Shown in pieces: positions 16,976 through 26,979 of a stretch of 64,000 nucleotides of DNA. Under the pieces are notes generated by a model that did not search any database, was not told where the DNA came from, and worked only from the letters and a program-made list of their open reading frames with translations. Position 1 is the stretch's first letter, and each line of letters begins with the position of its first letter. The translations under genes and the position numbers were made by a program. Source of the stretch: Leptospira ainazelensis (GTDB lineage: Bacteria > Spirochaetota > Leptospiria > Leptospirales > Leptospiraceae); assembly GCF_016918785.1 (NCBI RefSeq), contig NZ_JAFFPT010000009.1, forward strand, positions 1 through 64,000, given 5' to 3'.

Positions 16976-19849
16976 TTATGGAGCCGCCGAGCTAGGGATA
17001 CTTCCCGAAACACAACGAGTCTTTTTACCGCGCCAAGTAAAATCAAAGAAAATGTTTTGTTCGCAAAAATCCACATACCAAACGTTTCGCAGGTTAGAAG
17101 TAAAAAAGGAAGACGTCCAAAAATCATTTTGTCCGCCGGCCCCGCTGCAACCCGCATTAAACGAGAGCAAATGACTGCCGTCATAAACTAAGACGGATTC
17201 CAATTCCTCTACCGAAGGAACTCTCCAATCCGTACGATTGGCATAACCGTTAAATATATGAGCATTCGGCGCAGGCTGCGGATTCATGCGATTTAAGTTT
17301 GCACAATATTTTAAGGCGAAATCAAAATTTTCATTGGAACCGGAATAGTTATCCTGCCAAACGAGGGAAGTGCGGTTATCTCTCGTACTCGTGTTCGAAG
17401 GATACGTCGCGTTGGAAAGAGCCGTTTTACTAATCGCCGTCCCTAACTGAAAATAACCGTCTTGACCAACTCGTATCGAAAGACCGTCCATCATATTAGT
17501 ATTTCCTAAACAATTATCAGGGTGAAAGCCTCCCGATTGATAGGAACAACGATTTTGTCCCGTTTTAGGAATTAAACTTTTATAATTAACGTCTCTCGTA
17601 GAAAAATAAGAACCGGTCAAAAAGGTTCCCGCCAATTGCCCGGAAACATCGTTGCTCTGAGCCGAATTATTAGAAATATCTTTCAGACTATCCTTGTTGA
17701 TTTCCCATCTCAAAAGCGCGTTTTCAGGAAAACGAATCCAAGGAAGCTCGATGGTAAGAATGTTATGCGGCTCTCCAACCCCGGTATTCCAAGTAAAATT
17801 CGGAACAGCCCCGGAAACCGTATCAAAACTAAAATCAACCCAACTGGTTCCGTTAAAATATTGCACCTTAAAAACTGGTACAATATCCTGCATCGGTTCG
17901 CTGAAAGTAATCTTAATTTTCCCGGGATCCGGTTTCACGTTATGAGCATTTAAAGACGGCGAAATATCCGTCGCCTGTGGCACGTCCAAATCCTTCCACA
18001 CGATCACCTCCCTACTTGCATACTGAGGACCGAATCCTGCAGCCGCGTTCGCCACACACACCAAGAGAGTATTTCTTCCCAAAGAAAAATTGAGAGGATC
18101 GATAGAAGAATTGATGGAGATCGGATTGGACATACTCAAAGCTCCGCTCGAGTTCGTATTCGAGCCCAGAAGAGAAATACCGTTGTTACAATGACAATCT
18201 CCTGCATTAGAATACAACGCTCCGCCTGAGTCCTTGAATTTTCCGACGGGACAATTCGCAACGCCGGCATCGACACATTCGTTACAACCGGAGGACCGTT
18301 TTTTGAAAAGAGAATACGAAACCTTGTTTCCGCTTACCTGCCAAGAAACCTGCGCCGTCGCATTGTCGATCACAAGACTTCCGTAATAAAGAGCGGGAGT
18401 GGTACCCGTAATCGTAATCGTCGGAATCGAAGTATCGACTGAGTAGATCGCAGATTGAACCGAACCTAAATTTCCGGCCTTATCACGAGCCAAAAACTTA
18501 ATCGCGCGATTCAGAGTTCCGTTTGGTAAAGGAATCGGAGTAGTATAAGTCGACCCCGCGAGAACGGCCCCGGAACTGCCTGAAATGAGAGGATTAGAAC
18601 CGTCGATTGTATAAGCGACTACCGAACAAGGAACGCCGGAGTTATCATTACATTTTAAAGCGACGTTTTCCTCTTTCCCATAATTCCCGGCACCGGGATC
18701 CGCGGTAATCGTAGGAGCCATGTCGTCACGGACTACCGTAAGACTAGCCTGCCCTGTAAACCCCGCCGTAACACAAATAAAAATAGAATTGCTACCAACG
18801 CTCAAGGAATTTGCGGAAATATTAAAAGTGTTGGGCGCGTTAGCCGAAACTGTACCGGAACTCAAAACGCCTCCGTTACTGCATCCCGTACCGTTGGCGC
18901 GGATGCTAAAAGTACCGCTTTGATTACTTTTCCAAAAGATAGGGATCGAATTCACGGCTCCATTCATCGCACTCACATAACCGCTGGCAGAACCTCCGTC
19001 CAAAGTTACGTTCGGAAGATTATGATTCACTTCGTAAACTGCGGATCGAACTCCTTCCAAATTGCCGGCTAAGTCTCTACAACGATACTGAACCGTGTAA
19101 ACGCCTTCGCCAAACCCGCCTACGGTAAAGCTCGTGGTTGTAGGATTTTTGACATAACCGGCTAACGGGGAAAATGCGGGAATAGAACCGTCTACGGAAT
19201 AGATCAAATTTCCCGGCGCCAAATTATCCGCGCAAGAAATCGTAACGGATTGGGCGCCGCCGTAAATGCCGGGAGTGGGAAAAATAGACGACATAGGAGG
19301 ATTGATATCGTTTCCGATCAAAGCTAAAATAGGATTGTCCACAACCCCGTCCCCATTCTCATCGTAACCGAAACCGGGATATATGGTAACCTTGTTACCG
19401 GAACAATTCGGTCCGGTCGTAAGAGTTATTTTTCCGTCAGCGCCGGCGCAAAGATAATAGTCAAGCATCCCATCTCCGTTGATGTCGACCCCGATCGGAT
19501 CACCTTGAGCATTGGTCACAAAAATGATCTGTGGAATACCGTTTCCGTTTACGGAAACTCCCGATGCGGTCCCATTCCCACTCGGGTCAACGACAATTCC
19601 GGTAGAGGCGCCGCCTTGCGAACCTCCGTTAAAGTCTACAGATTCACCTGGAGAAAAAGAAAAAACCTGACCAGAAATCGATTGAGCCGCGATTCCTTCC
19701 CCGCCGCTTGCAACATTAGGAACCCCTAATAAGGACAAAAAGGCGTTATACAAAGCTGCAGGTGTTGCCGAACTTTTATTATTACCGCAAGAAAGGAAAA
19801 GAATAAAGAACGAAAATAAAAACGAAATCTTAATATATTTACGAAACAT
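16976..19849 (-). CDS. Large lipoprotein with Ig-like, chitobiase-like and DUF1566 domains
   Basis: About 957 residues from the ATG at 19847-19849, chosen because MFRKYIKISF plus hydrophobic run and FLSC makes a lipoprotein signal with Cys21; the frame is open further upstream. The protein has acidic calcium-loop-like stretches (VDINGDGMLDYY, DENGDGVVDN), two YSVDGS/YTIDGSNP segments typical of chitobiase/beta-hexosaminidase C-terminal-like modules, an SbsA/Big-like Ig segment (ATDISPSLNAHNVKPDPGKI, ITFSEPMQD), and a DUF1566-like C-terminus (TDWRVPSVEELESVLV, DFWTSSFF, TRCVSG). It is closely similar in layout to the next gene upstream. Likely a surface or periplasmic structural/adhesive protein; function is not shown. 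It ends 37 bp before the small DUF1566 gene. Confidence 0.85.
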   Translation of the reverse strand: MFRKYIKISFLFSFFILFLSCGNNKSSATPAALYNAFLSLLGVPNVASGGEGIAAQSISGQVFSFSPGESVDFNGGSQGGASTGIVVDPSGNGTASGVSVNGNGIPQIIFVTNAQGDPIGVDINGDGMLDYYLCAGADGKITLTTGPNCSGNKVTIYPGFGYDENGDGVVDNPILALIGNDINPPMSSIFPTPGIYGGAQSVTISCADNLAPGNLIYSVDGSIPAFSPLAGYVKNPTTTSFTVGGFGEGVYTVQYRCRDLAGNLEGVRSAVYEVNHNLPNVTLDGGSASGYVSAMNGAVNSIPIFWKSNQSGTFSIRANGTGCSNGGVLSSGTVSANAPNTFNISANSLSVGSNSIFICVTAGFTGQASLTVVRDDMAPTITADPGAGNYGKEENVALKCNDNSGVPCSVVAYTIDGSNPLISGSSGAVLAGSTYTTPIPLPNGTLNRAIKFLARDKAGNLGSVQSAIYSVDTSIPTITITGTTPALYYGSLVIDNATAQVSWQVSGNKVSYSLFKKRSSGCNECVDAGVANCPVGKFKDSGGALYSNAGDCHCNNGISLLGSNTNSSGALSMSNPISINSSIDPLNFSLGRNTLLVCVANAAAGFGPQYASREVIVWKDLDVPQATDISPSLNAHNVKPDPGKIKITFSEPMQDIVPVFKVQYFNGTSWVDFSFDTVSGAVPNFTWNTGVGEPHNILTIELPWIRFPENALLRWEINKDSLKDISNNSAQSNDVSGQLAGTFLTGSYFSTRDVNYKSLIPKTGQNRCSYQSGGFHPDNCLGNTNMMDGLSIRVGQDGYFQLGTAISKTALSNATYPSNTSTRDNRTSLVWQDNYSGSNENFDFALKYCANLNRMNPQPAPNAHIFNGYANRTDWRVPSVEELESVLVYDGSHLLSFNAGCSGAGGQNDFWTSSFFTSNLRNVWYVDFCEQNIFFDFTWRGKKTRCVSGSIPSSAAP

Positions 19850-19895
19850 AAAACAAACCGATTCTCCTTGTTCAAAATCATCGAAGCTCAAAAAC

Positions 19896-22800
19896 TTATG
19901 GACCATTTGCAACGCACCTAACGTAAGCTGTACCTGTTTTGGAAGAAAAAGGCGTCATACCTCCGGACTGAAAAAACACAGTCCAAGCATTCCCCGGTGA
20001 AGGGGCATAAGAGGACGAAGTCCAATAGTAAGAATTCTTAGTATTTGGAAAAAAAGTCGAATTAACCGCAAGAGTGGAACTCGCTGAAGTCATATCAACG
20101 AGACTATTCAATTCCTTGATAGTAGGAAGTCTCCAAGACTTACCCGCCAGACTCAAACCGTTGCAATAAGTCAAGGCGGCGGACCAAGTCGGCTTGGTCG
20201 CAGTACCAGTTGCGCAAGTGCCGCCTGATAAGCCTGCGCTGCACTTTTGCCAAAACAAATTCGACGTCGAATCGGCAATGGTTTGATCACCCGGATCGGA
20301 CAGGTTTTGAATTCCACTTCCTGAGCCGGAAACACAACGGATGTTATTGGTATTGGAACGCACAAAAGTATCCGATGCGCCGTAATTAAAATTCACTCCC
20401 CAGGCCAGGAAAGGATTCGAACGTCTCAAGGTGGAAGACCAATAGTAATTTGCAATCGAGTCGGGAAACCCGGTGCTCGGAAATGTAGCGTTTGAAGAAG
20501 AGGAACCGAAAACCGCAAGAGTATCGAGTTCTTTCTGGGTAGGAAGCCTCCAGTCGGTAATTCCGCCAAAACCGGCGCCTGAATTACACTGATTCAAATA
20601 GGAACAACCGTTTACACCGGAATGATGAACGACATTACTCCCATCTTGAAAACTAAAGAAAGGCCAAGAATCCAACTTAACCGGGTTATTTGAAGAATCA
20701 ACCGGAGAACAACTTGCTGCGGGAGTAATGATATTTACGCACTCGGTCACACCGGCGTTTAAAGAAGCGACCATCCCTTCTACGCAAGTTTTCCATTTCA
20801 AACCGGAAACGGAATCTTCCGTAACGGCATCGTTCGGATAACCTCCGTAATATTGAATGGAATAATTTCGATTCGAACCGGATTGGGTTTCCCCGTCCTG
20901 ATTCGTTCCGGCGCAAGGAATTAGATTCCCATTGGAATCCCAGCAACTTGTTTGATTTGTCTTAAAGGGTTTAAAGAACTGGGAACGTACTCCGGTGGCA
21001 AAACTCTGCTGAATATCGTTTAGAGGGGCATTCCCGGCCGAATCCTGAAGGACCGCCTTGGAAAGTGTCCAAAGAATCTTAGCGTTTTCAGGAAAATTCA
21101 TCCAGGAAAAATCGATCTGGAGCGTAGTCGCGTTCACCCAAGTATAAGTTGCCGTAAAATCGATACAATCCCAACCGGCGCCATCATAAACAAAAACGCT
21201 CAAAGGGGGGTTCGTCGGGGCGGGATAACATACATTCTTGATTTTTGCCCCCGTGGAAATACCTCCGAAAGAAACATCCATGTTCTTGTTAAAAACAATC
21301 TGAATTCTACCGGGATTTGGGATCACATAGACTGGACTCCCTGCGTTAAAGTCTGCAGGATTCGTAGAACTGACCGTGGGGCGAGTGTTATCCTTGGTTA
21401 CAGTAAAGGAAACGTTTCCATAAAGCGGATCCAAACTAGCGTTCGCAACGCAGATAGAAACCGTATTCGCTCCTTGAGCGAAATTAGAATTTAGAATCGT
21501 CGTGGTGATGGGAACGCCCGCAGTCACGTTACCTGCGCTGTTGGTTCCGGATAAAATTGTTCCCGATGCACAATCGGTTCCGGAGCGAAACGTAAACACG
21601 CCGTTTCTATCGCTCACCCAACTCACACTCTGGTCGGAAGTTGCATTGACAAGTCGACTAACGGGTGCAAATGAATTCGTAGTAACGGTGGCGACGGAAG
21701 TATTAATAAAGTAATTCACCGACTGCAAAGGTGATAAATTGCCGGCAAGATCCACACCGATGAATTTTAACGTCACTGCGGTATCCAAAGGAATCGCAAT
21801 CGGATTCTGAAATTGAGTTCCGGTTAAAATTGTCCCGTTAGCGCCGTCGATATTCGGATCGGAGCCATCCAATGTATAAGCAATGATTCCGCATCCCGCA
21901 GGGTTATTGTCGGTACAAGTGAAGCTTACATTCTGTGCGGTGCCATAATTACCGCCTCCTGGAATCGGGCTAATGGAAGGTTGAGATTCATCCCGAACAA
22001 CGGTGAGCGTTTGATAGCCCGTGAGAGCGGCTGAGGCACAAACGTGAATTGTATTGACCCCGGCTGAAAAGCTATTTGAGGACACGCTAAAACCGGTTGG
22101 AGTATTCGCAGAGACGATGCCGGACTGTAAAATGGATCCACTCTGACAATTACTTGCATTTAAGCGAATTGAATAGGATCCCGAATAATTCGAAGACCAA
22201 TCAAAGGAAAAATTATTAATCGCACCCGCTTGTGTACTGACTCCCGTAGAATTCACATTAGAAATACTAACGGTAGGCACGTTATGATTGATTTCATAAG
22301 AGTCGGTGTGAACGGACTCTGTATTCCCGGACAAATCCCGGCACCGATATTTGATTGTATATAAGCCGTCGCTACCGCCCAAGGTAACTTTTTTAATCTT
22401 TGGGTTGGACGCGACACCTAAGAGCGGACTAAAAGATGGAGTGGATGAGTCGGTAGTATAAAGAATGTTTCCAGGCGCAACATTATCGTTGCAAGCGATG
22501 GTCAACTGGACGGCGGAACCATAGATCCCTGGATTCGGACTAATTAAAGAAGTTGGAGCCAGAGAGTCCCCGCCAATCTGAGAGAGAATCGTGTTATCCG
22601 CTACTCCATCCCCATTCGTGTCATATCCTTGACCAACAATAACCGACACGGGATTTCCCGTGCATCCGGAGCCTGTCATCAGAGAATATTCGGTATTGCT
22701 CTTATAACAAATATAATAATCAGCGAGACCGTTCCCATCAACATCCACGGCAATTGGAATTCCGTTTTCATTAAATAGGAAGATAATGTCCGGAACTCCG

Positions 22801-23078
22801 TTGTTTCTCGTCGAAACCCCAAGAGTTGAATTGTCCCCACTGACTGAGACGATAGGACCAGTATTCCCGGACCGAGAGCCATTAAGATGGGAAAGGTCTC
22901 CAGGACGAAATGGATTTTCAGAGGGATAGAAAACACCGTCCACGTATGTACCGCGATTCGCAACTCCTAAATACGACAGAAAGGAGTAATCTGTGTTTTG
23001 CGGTTTGCAAAAGCAGAGAAAACCGAGGAAAAAAAGAAGAAATCGAAACAAAGAAGTATGACGTTTCAAAATCACCAA
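19896..23078 (-). CDS. Large lipoprotein with Ig-like, chitobiase-like and two DUF1566 domains
   Basis: About 1060 residues. The preferred start is the TTG at 23076-23078, seven bases after a GGGGAG ribosome-binding site; a GTG directly after it is the alternative. The N-terminus is MVILKRHTS, hydrophobic, then FLCFC with Cys24 as probable lipid site. Domains follow the order of the neighbouring paralogue: calcium-loop-like VDVDGNGLADYY and DTNGDGVADN, YTTDSSTPS and YTLDGSDPN chitobiase-like segments, a Big-like segment with IQIVFNKNMDVSF, then two DUF1566 copies (DWRLPTQKELDTLAV...YYWSST...IRCVSG and SWRLPTIKELNSLVD...YYWTSSS...VRCVANGP). As the first gene of the leftward cluster it probably carries the operon promoter. 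Gaps to the next genes are 46, 37, 13 and 13 bp. Confidence 0.85.
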   Translation of the reverse strand: MVILKRHTSLFRFLLFFLGFLCFCKPQNTDYSFLSYLGVANRGTYVDGVFYPSENPFRPGDLSHLNGSRSGNTGPIVSVSGDNSTLGVSTRNNGVPDIIFLFNENGIPIAVDVDGNGLADYYICYKSNTEYSLMTGSGCTGNPVSVIVGQGYDTNGDGVADNTILSQIGGDSLAPTSLISPNPGIYGSAVQLTIACNDNVAPGNILYTTDSSTPSFSPLLGVASNPKIKKVTLGGSDGLYTIKYRCRDLSGNTESVHTDSYEINHNVPTVSISNVNSTGVSTQAGAINNFSFDWSSNYSGSYSIRLNASNCQSGSILQSGIVSANTPTGFSVSSNSFSAGVNTIHVCASAALTGYQTLTVVRDESQPSISPIPGGGNYGTAQNVSFTCTDNNPAGCGIIAYTLDGSDPNIDGANGTILTGTQFQNPIAIPLDTAVTLKFIGVDLAGNLSPLQSVNYFINTSVATVTTNSFAPVSRLVNATSDQSVSWVSDRNGVFTFRSGTDCASGTILSGTNSAGNVTAGVPITTTILNSNFAQGANTVSICVANASLDPLYGNVSFTVTKDNTRPTVSSTNPADFNAGSPVYVIPNPGRIQIVFNKNMDVSFGGISTGAKIKNVCYPAPTNPPLSVFVYDGAGWDCIDFTATYTWVNATTLQIDFSWMNFPENAKILWTLSKAVLQDSAGNAPLNDIQQSFATGVRSQFFKPFKTNQTSCWDSNGNLIPCAGTNQDGETQSGSNRNYSIQYYGGYPNDAVTEDSVSGLKWKTCVEGMVASLNAGVTECVNIITPAASCSPVDSSNNPVKLDSWPFFSFQDGSNVVHHSGVNGCSYLNQCNSGAGFGGITDWRLPTQKELDTLAVFGSSSSNATFPSTGFPDSIANYYWSSTLRRSNPFLAWGVNFNYGASDTFVRSNTNNIRCVSGSGSGIQNLSDPGDQTIADSTSNLFWQKCSAGLSGGTCATGTATKPTWSAALTYCNGLSLAGKSWRLPTIKELNSLVDMTSASSTLAVNSTFFPNTKNSYYWTSSSYAPSPGNAWTVFFQSGGMTPFSSKTGTAYVRCVANGP

Positions 23079-23176
23079 AATACATCTCCCCTGGAAAAAT
23101 GATAAGTCCTTGTAAAATACTACAAAAAAAACTTGAAAAAGCTCTTCCAAGCGATGGGAATGGATTTTGAGATAAA

Positions 23177-23205
23177 ATGCAAATAAAAAAATCACATTTT
23201 GTCAA
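23177..23205 (-). promoter_or_regulatory. Candidate promoter of the leftward operon
   Basis: A consensus -35 TTGACA lies at 23200-23205 on the minus strand; 17 bases on is TTGCAT (23177-23182), a poor -10. The region sits about 100 bp upstream of the TTG start at 23078. An inverted TTTGTC/GACAAA pair overlaps the -35 and could be an operator. The weak -10 keeps this tentative. Confidence 0.3.
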
Positions 23206-23437
23206 AAAAAGCAGACAAATGACAAGCACATTCAAAAAACGAACTTAGGAATAGAGAAAACTTAAAATCTATAATAATCGCGAATATGACCAGAAAATAA
23301 TGGAGAAAACTCTTTAAAAGAAGAAATACGAAGTCACCTGAAATAAAATATGTCGAGAGGGACAGATAACGTGCCCAAGAACGTGATGAACCTTATCCAT
23401 TGAGGATAGGGAAATGCCATCATTTTGCATTATGTGC

Positions 23438-23465
23438 CTTTAATCAAAAGGAATTTTGATTAAAG
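23438..23465. promoter_or_regulatory. 12-bp inverted repeat, possible operator
   Basis: CTTTAATCAAAA and TTTTGATTAAAG flank GGAA. The perfect arms and position about 130 bp before the TolC-like gene fit a binding site for a dimeric regulator or a hairpin in the leader. No regulator gene is next to it. Confidence 0.4.
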
Positions 23466-23595
23466 CCGAACGGAAAATCAAGGCAGTTACGGTTCTATTT
23501 CGCCTAAAAACTCAGTTTGGTACTAGTTTTGACTCTCCTTTTTAGCCCTCATCGGTTGAAAGATTACAAGTCAATTTCGAAAAAATATTTTGCTC

Positions 23596-25152
23596 ATGCG
23601 TATAATGAAAATGAAAATGTTATGTAGATTAATAACGATAAAACCGGCATCCATCCTAGGTTTCTATTTTCTTTTCACGTCCGCTATAAGTTCCCAAACC
23701 GAAACACCTAAGCAACCCCCTATGAAAATCACTTTGGACCATGCCGTCCTCATTGGGTCTAGCAACAGTGTCGTCCTCAAAGTTTTGGAAGCCCGAAAGG
23801 ATGTCACCAAAATGGTCATCACCGAAAAATGGAGAGAATTCCTCCCTAAATTTGGAATTCAATATTACGGATTACGAAACCAAAACGTAAATTCGACGGA
23901 TAACATATACAACGATATCCGACTAACCGTGCAGCAGTTAATCTTTGATGGCGGAGAAGCAAACCTAAATTTAGAGATTGCGAAATTATCGGAAATGCTC
24001 AACGAGCAGGATTTTAAAATCAATCTATCAAGATTGCGATTAGAAATACAAAAAACTTATTTCAAAGCCCTTGCCACAAGGGGAAAAGTTTTCATTCAAA
24101 AAAAAGCCTTAGAGAAAGCGCAAGAGGCATATCGTAAAGGACAAGTTGAATTCAAGCAAGGTTTTATAACAAAATTACAAATTTTGGATTTGGAAAGTAA
24201 AGTTAAACAATCCGAATTTAACGTACAAAAATCCAAAAACGATAGCGACCAGGCCTTAATGGACCTTAAACAAGTCATGAATCTTGATTATTATGCGAAC
24301 GTGGAACTTGACGAAAATTTATTCTTCGACTTTGTAATCAATCCGCCTCCCTCCGTTAATATAGATGAACTGATCGCAAGAGCCAGAAACGGCAGAGAGG
24401 ATTTGAAAAAAATGCAGGTACTGGTCAAAAAAGTAAAGAGTGAAAAAGAAATATTAGATAATTATTATATGCCCAAAGTTTTCCTGGGTGGGTATGCAGG
24501 CAGAAACGGCAACAACAATCAATTTTCGCACGATAGCTATGGAGTAAACTTTAATCTAGTCATGCCGTTGGGAAGTAGCGTTATTCAATCCAACGGAAAC
24601 ACGGGCGTTCAAAAGGATGGAAACGGAATTCAAACTTATCCAGGATTTGGAAATCAGACCGTTGGGCCCGGAACAAATAGCTACAATTCAACGTCGGTGC
24701 GTTTATTCGACAATTTAAGCCAATCTAGAAAAATCGTTGAAGGAGAAATTCAACTTTCGGAAGCCCTATTAAATTATCGAAACATGGAAAATCAGGTAGG
24801 TTTCGAAATTAAAAAAACCGTGGATAAGCTCAACCAATCTTGGGAATTAATAAATATCGCGAATTCCAGAATCAATCTTCAAGTCGAGTCAAGCAGAGTG
24901 ACTGCGGCCAAGGTAGCTTACGGCCAGGCTAAAAAGGAAGATCAAATAAATTCCGAATTGGAAATGATAAAATCACAGGAAGATCTTACCGATGCATTAG
25001 CCTCCTATGCAATCAACTGTTATGAATATGCACAAGTAACCACGGATGAAGGTGGTTTACGAAAATTAATCAACTATTCGAAAGGTTCGGGCAATTCAAT
25101 CCTTTCGAATCTTATAAAAAACCAAGAAATTACAAATAAACCTAAACGATAG
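23596..25152 (+). CDS. TolC-family outer-membrane efflux protein
   Basis: About 518 residues from the ATG at 23596 (a second ATG at 23605 is equally plausible; neither has a strong ribosome-binding site). A hydrophobic signal segment (IKPASILGFYFLFTSAISSQ) precedes the mature protein. Long amphipathic helices such as LRLEIQKTYFKALATRGK, ALEKAQEAYRKGQVEFKQG and the later EIKKTVDKLNQSWELI repeat are the helical-barrel halves of TolC proteins, separated by a Gly/Asn-rich beta segment (YAGRNGNNNQFSHDSYGVNFNLVMPLG). It would form the outer-membrane channel of the pump encoded downstream. First gene of a nine-gene rightward operon; 9 bp separate it from the next gene. Confidence 0.88.
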   Translation: MRIMKMKMLCRLITIKPASILGFYFLFTSAISSQTETPKQPPMKITLDHAVLIGSSNSVVLKVLEARKDVTKMVITEKWREFLPKFGIQYYGLRNQNVNSTDNIYNDIRLTVQQLIFDGGEANLNLEIAKLSEMLNEQDFKINLSRLRLEIQKTYFKALATRGKVFIQKKALEKAQEAYRKGQVEFKQGFITKLQILDLESKVKQSEFNVQKSKNDSDQALMDLKQVMNLDYYANVELDENLFFDFVINPPPSVNIDELIARARNGREDLKKMQVLVKKVKSEKEILDNYYMPKVFLGGYAGRNGNNNQFSHDSYGVNFNLVMPLGSSVIQSNGNTGVQKDGNGIQTYPGFGNQTVGPGTNSYNSTSVRLFDNLSQSRKIVEGEIQLSEALLNYRNMENQVGFEIKKTVDKLNQSWELINIANSRINLQVESSRVTAAKVAYGQAKKEDQINSELEMIKSQEDLTDALASYAINCYEYAQVTTDEGGLRKLINYSKGSGNSILSNLIKNQEITNKPKR

Positions 25153-25161
25153 GATAAGAAA

Positions 25162-26979
25162 ATGACTGATCAAAGAAGAATTAACAGATATAGTAGATTA
25201 AATTTTTATTATGTGCTTTTTGCAATCCAATTGATAATTACAAATTGCCAAGATACTGGCGAAAAACTTTTGGGTTTAGGCGCGCTCTGGGGCGACCCTC
25301 CTCCGGAAGTAATTTTTAGCAGCCCTATGTCTGGCACGGACGGCCTTCCCCCCGACCAGAAATTCGACGTGGGTTTTAGCAGAGAGATGAACATGCAAAG
25401 CTGCAGAATTGCATTTAGTATGTCCCCACAAACCGTGGGATTCTTTACCGAATTAAATGGAACCGTACTTACTTTTGCTCCTTCTGCCGCATTAAATCCG
25501 GGTACTTATACCTATACAGTCACCAAAAGTTGTGAAGATAAGGCCGGTTTAGATCTTAAGGATCCTTTTAGCGCATCCATATCGATTGGAAACGCTTCAA
25601 ACGCAGGCCAAAGTCCGGCTGTAAACGGAATGTTCTTATCTGCGGGAAGTAGTTTGGCCTGCAACGGAGGAACGGCGACACAAACGAATTTTTTTGCAAG
25701 CGATGTTACGAATGCCTGTATGGGAAATCCAAGTGTAAACCCGATCCTTATTAATTTTTCAAGACCAATGAATACTTCGGCAACTCTAACGGCTCTCTCC
25801 GTTAGCCCAGGAATATCCGCAAAGTATGTTTGGACTTCCGGGAATACACTTGCTATTCAACCTGACTTCGCATTGACCGCTAATCAAAGATATAACATCA
25901 GCTTCAATACCGGAGCCAAAGACATCAATGGAATTGCCTTGGGCGGAAATCCGATAGGGAGTTTTTTCGTAGGGACCGCCAATGCCGGACCAAGTGTGAA
26001 CACAATAACCGCGAGTACAGGCTCTCTTGCAGGTTGTCAGGCAGGCATAGGAACCCCAGTTGATATCATGACGGCTAACGTTACAAACGGATGTTTAGGG
26101 AATCCGAACAGCCAATCAATCGCGATTAATTTTAATACTCCGATGAATCCGACCATCACACAAAGTGCAGTAGGGATCAGTCCGCCAGTGAGCGGGACAT
26201 ACACCTGGACTGCGGGAAATCAGACTTTAACTTTCACTACGGATTCAAAATTAGAATTTGGAATAAGATATACTGTAACCGTTGGAACGTCCGCCGAAGC
26301 GGCTAACAATAATAATTTATCGACTCCAGTATCCGCTAGTTTTATCGCGGGCGGGAACAATCCAGATCCGATCGTACAAGCGATTGGCCTTGTAAGTCAA
26401 GTTGGAGCTCCCGGATGTGCGCCCAGTTTTCCAGCGATTGGAAGTGCAGCGGGTGGAACCTGGGTTTCCACATCCTGTTGGTGGGACAATAGCCTACCGG
26501 TACTACAACCGAGCAATTATCGATTTGAAGGCGGCGATGAAGGAACTAACAATGCGGCTTCTTGTAACGATAAGACGACTGACAATTTTCGTTTAGTATT
26601 TAATAATTATATGAATCTAGGAAATACGGTTGGTGCAGTTTCCCTATCTCGAGATTCTGGGTCATCAACTGTAATTCGATTATCAAGTTGGAACTGGAGC
26701 GATTGCCAGGCAGCTTTCCCATTTGGATGTCGCGTTTTGGACGTTATGTTTTCCGAAATGGAATCTAGTTGCGGCGGAGTGAACGGGTTCGGTAGCTCTG
26801 CAGACTTTAATTTGACGAATGCAAAATTCGATTTTAATGCAAATAACGGCGCGATCCCTTATCCAGCCATCCCAACTTCGCCGAACTATCCGATTTATAC
26901 CATTCAAGTTAACGGATCCGCGACAGACATTTTAGGACGACAACTTACACCGTTTAACTTTTCCATGGTGAGCCAATGA
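25162..26979 (+). CDS. Lipoprotein with repeated SbsA/Big-like Ig domains
   Basis: 605 residues starting at an ATG after an AGGATAAGAAA leader. The N-terminus ends in LIITNC, making Cys29 the likely lipid site. The mature part repeats an Ig-like module: PPEVIFSSPMSGTDGLPPDQKFDVGFSREM, then two copies introduced by Cys-containing linkers with INFSRPMNTSATLT and INFNTPMNPTITQS, matching the 'functional-form P-M' signature of bacterial Big_5/SbsA Ig domains. A C-terminal domain of about 190 residues with paired cysteines follows. It overlaps the next gene by ATGA, so the two are coupled. Its place inside an RND operon suggests a pump-associated or surface-exposed structural partner; no enzymatic motif is seen. 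Confidence 0.85.
   Translation: MTDQRRINRYSRLNFYYVLFAIQLIITNCQDTGEKLLGLGALWGDPPPEVIFSSPMSGTDGLPPDQKFDVGFSREMNMQSCRIAFSMSPQTVGFFTELNGTVLTFAPSAALNPGTYTYTVTKSCEDKAGLDLKDPFSASISIGNASNAGQSPAVNGMFLSAGSSLACNGGTATQTNFFASDVTNACMGNPSVNPILINFSRPMNTSATLTALSVSPGISAKYVWTSGNTLAIQPDFALTANQRYNISFNTGAKDINGIALGGNPIGSFFVGTANAGPSVNTITASTGSLAGCQAGIGTPVDIMTANVTNGCLGNPNSQSIAINFNTPMNPTITQSAVGISPPVSGTYTWTAGNQTLTFTTDSKLEFGIRYTVTVGTSAEAANNNNLSTPVSASFIAGGNNPDPIVQAIGLVSQVGAPGCAPSFPAIGSAAGGTWVSTSCWWDNSLPVLQPSNYRFEGGDEGTNNAASCNDKTTDNFRLVFNNYMNLGNTVGAVSLSRDSGSSTVIRLSSWNWSDCQAAFPFGCRVLDVMFSEMESSCGGVNGFGSSADFNLTNAKFDFNANNGAIPYPAIPTSPNYPIYTIQVNGSATDILGRQLTPFNFSMVSQ

Larger units (their letters stand above)
23079..23595. other. 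Divergent intergenic region between two operons
   Basis: No gene is visible in these 517 bp, which must hold promoters for both the leftward Hint/DUF1566 operon and the rightward RND operon. Visible elements are a TTGACA on the minus strand (23200-23205), a TATAAT on the plus strand (23270-23275) without a good -35 partner, a TTTGTC/GACAAA inverted pair (23198-23203 and 23214-23219), and a 12-bp inverted repeat at 23438-23465. Confidence 0.6.

Noticed and set aside
16951..17184. Minus-strand ORF ending at 16951
   Set aside because: It is an alternative frame of the lipoprotein gene at 16976-19849.
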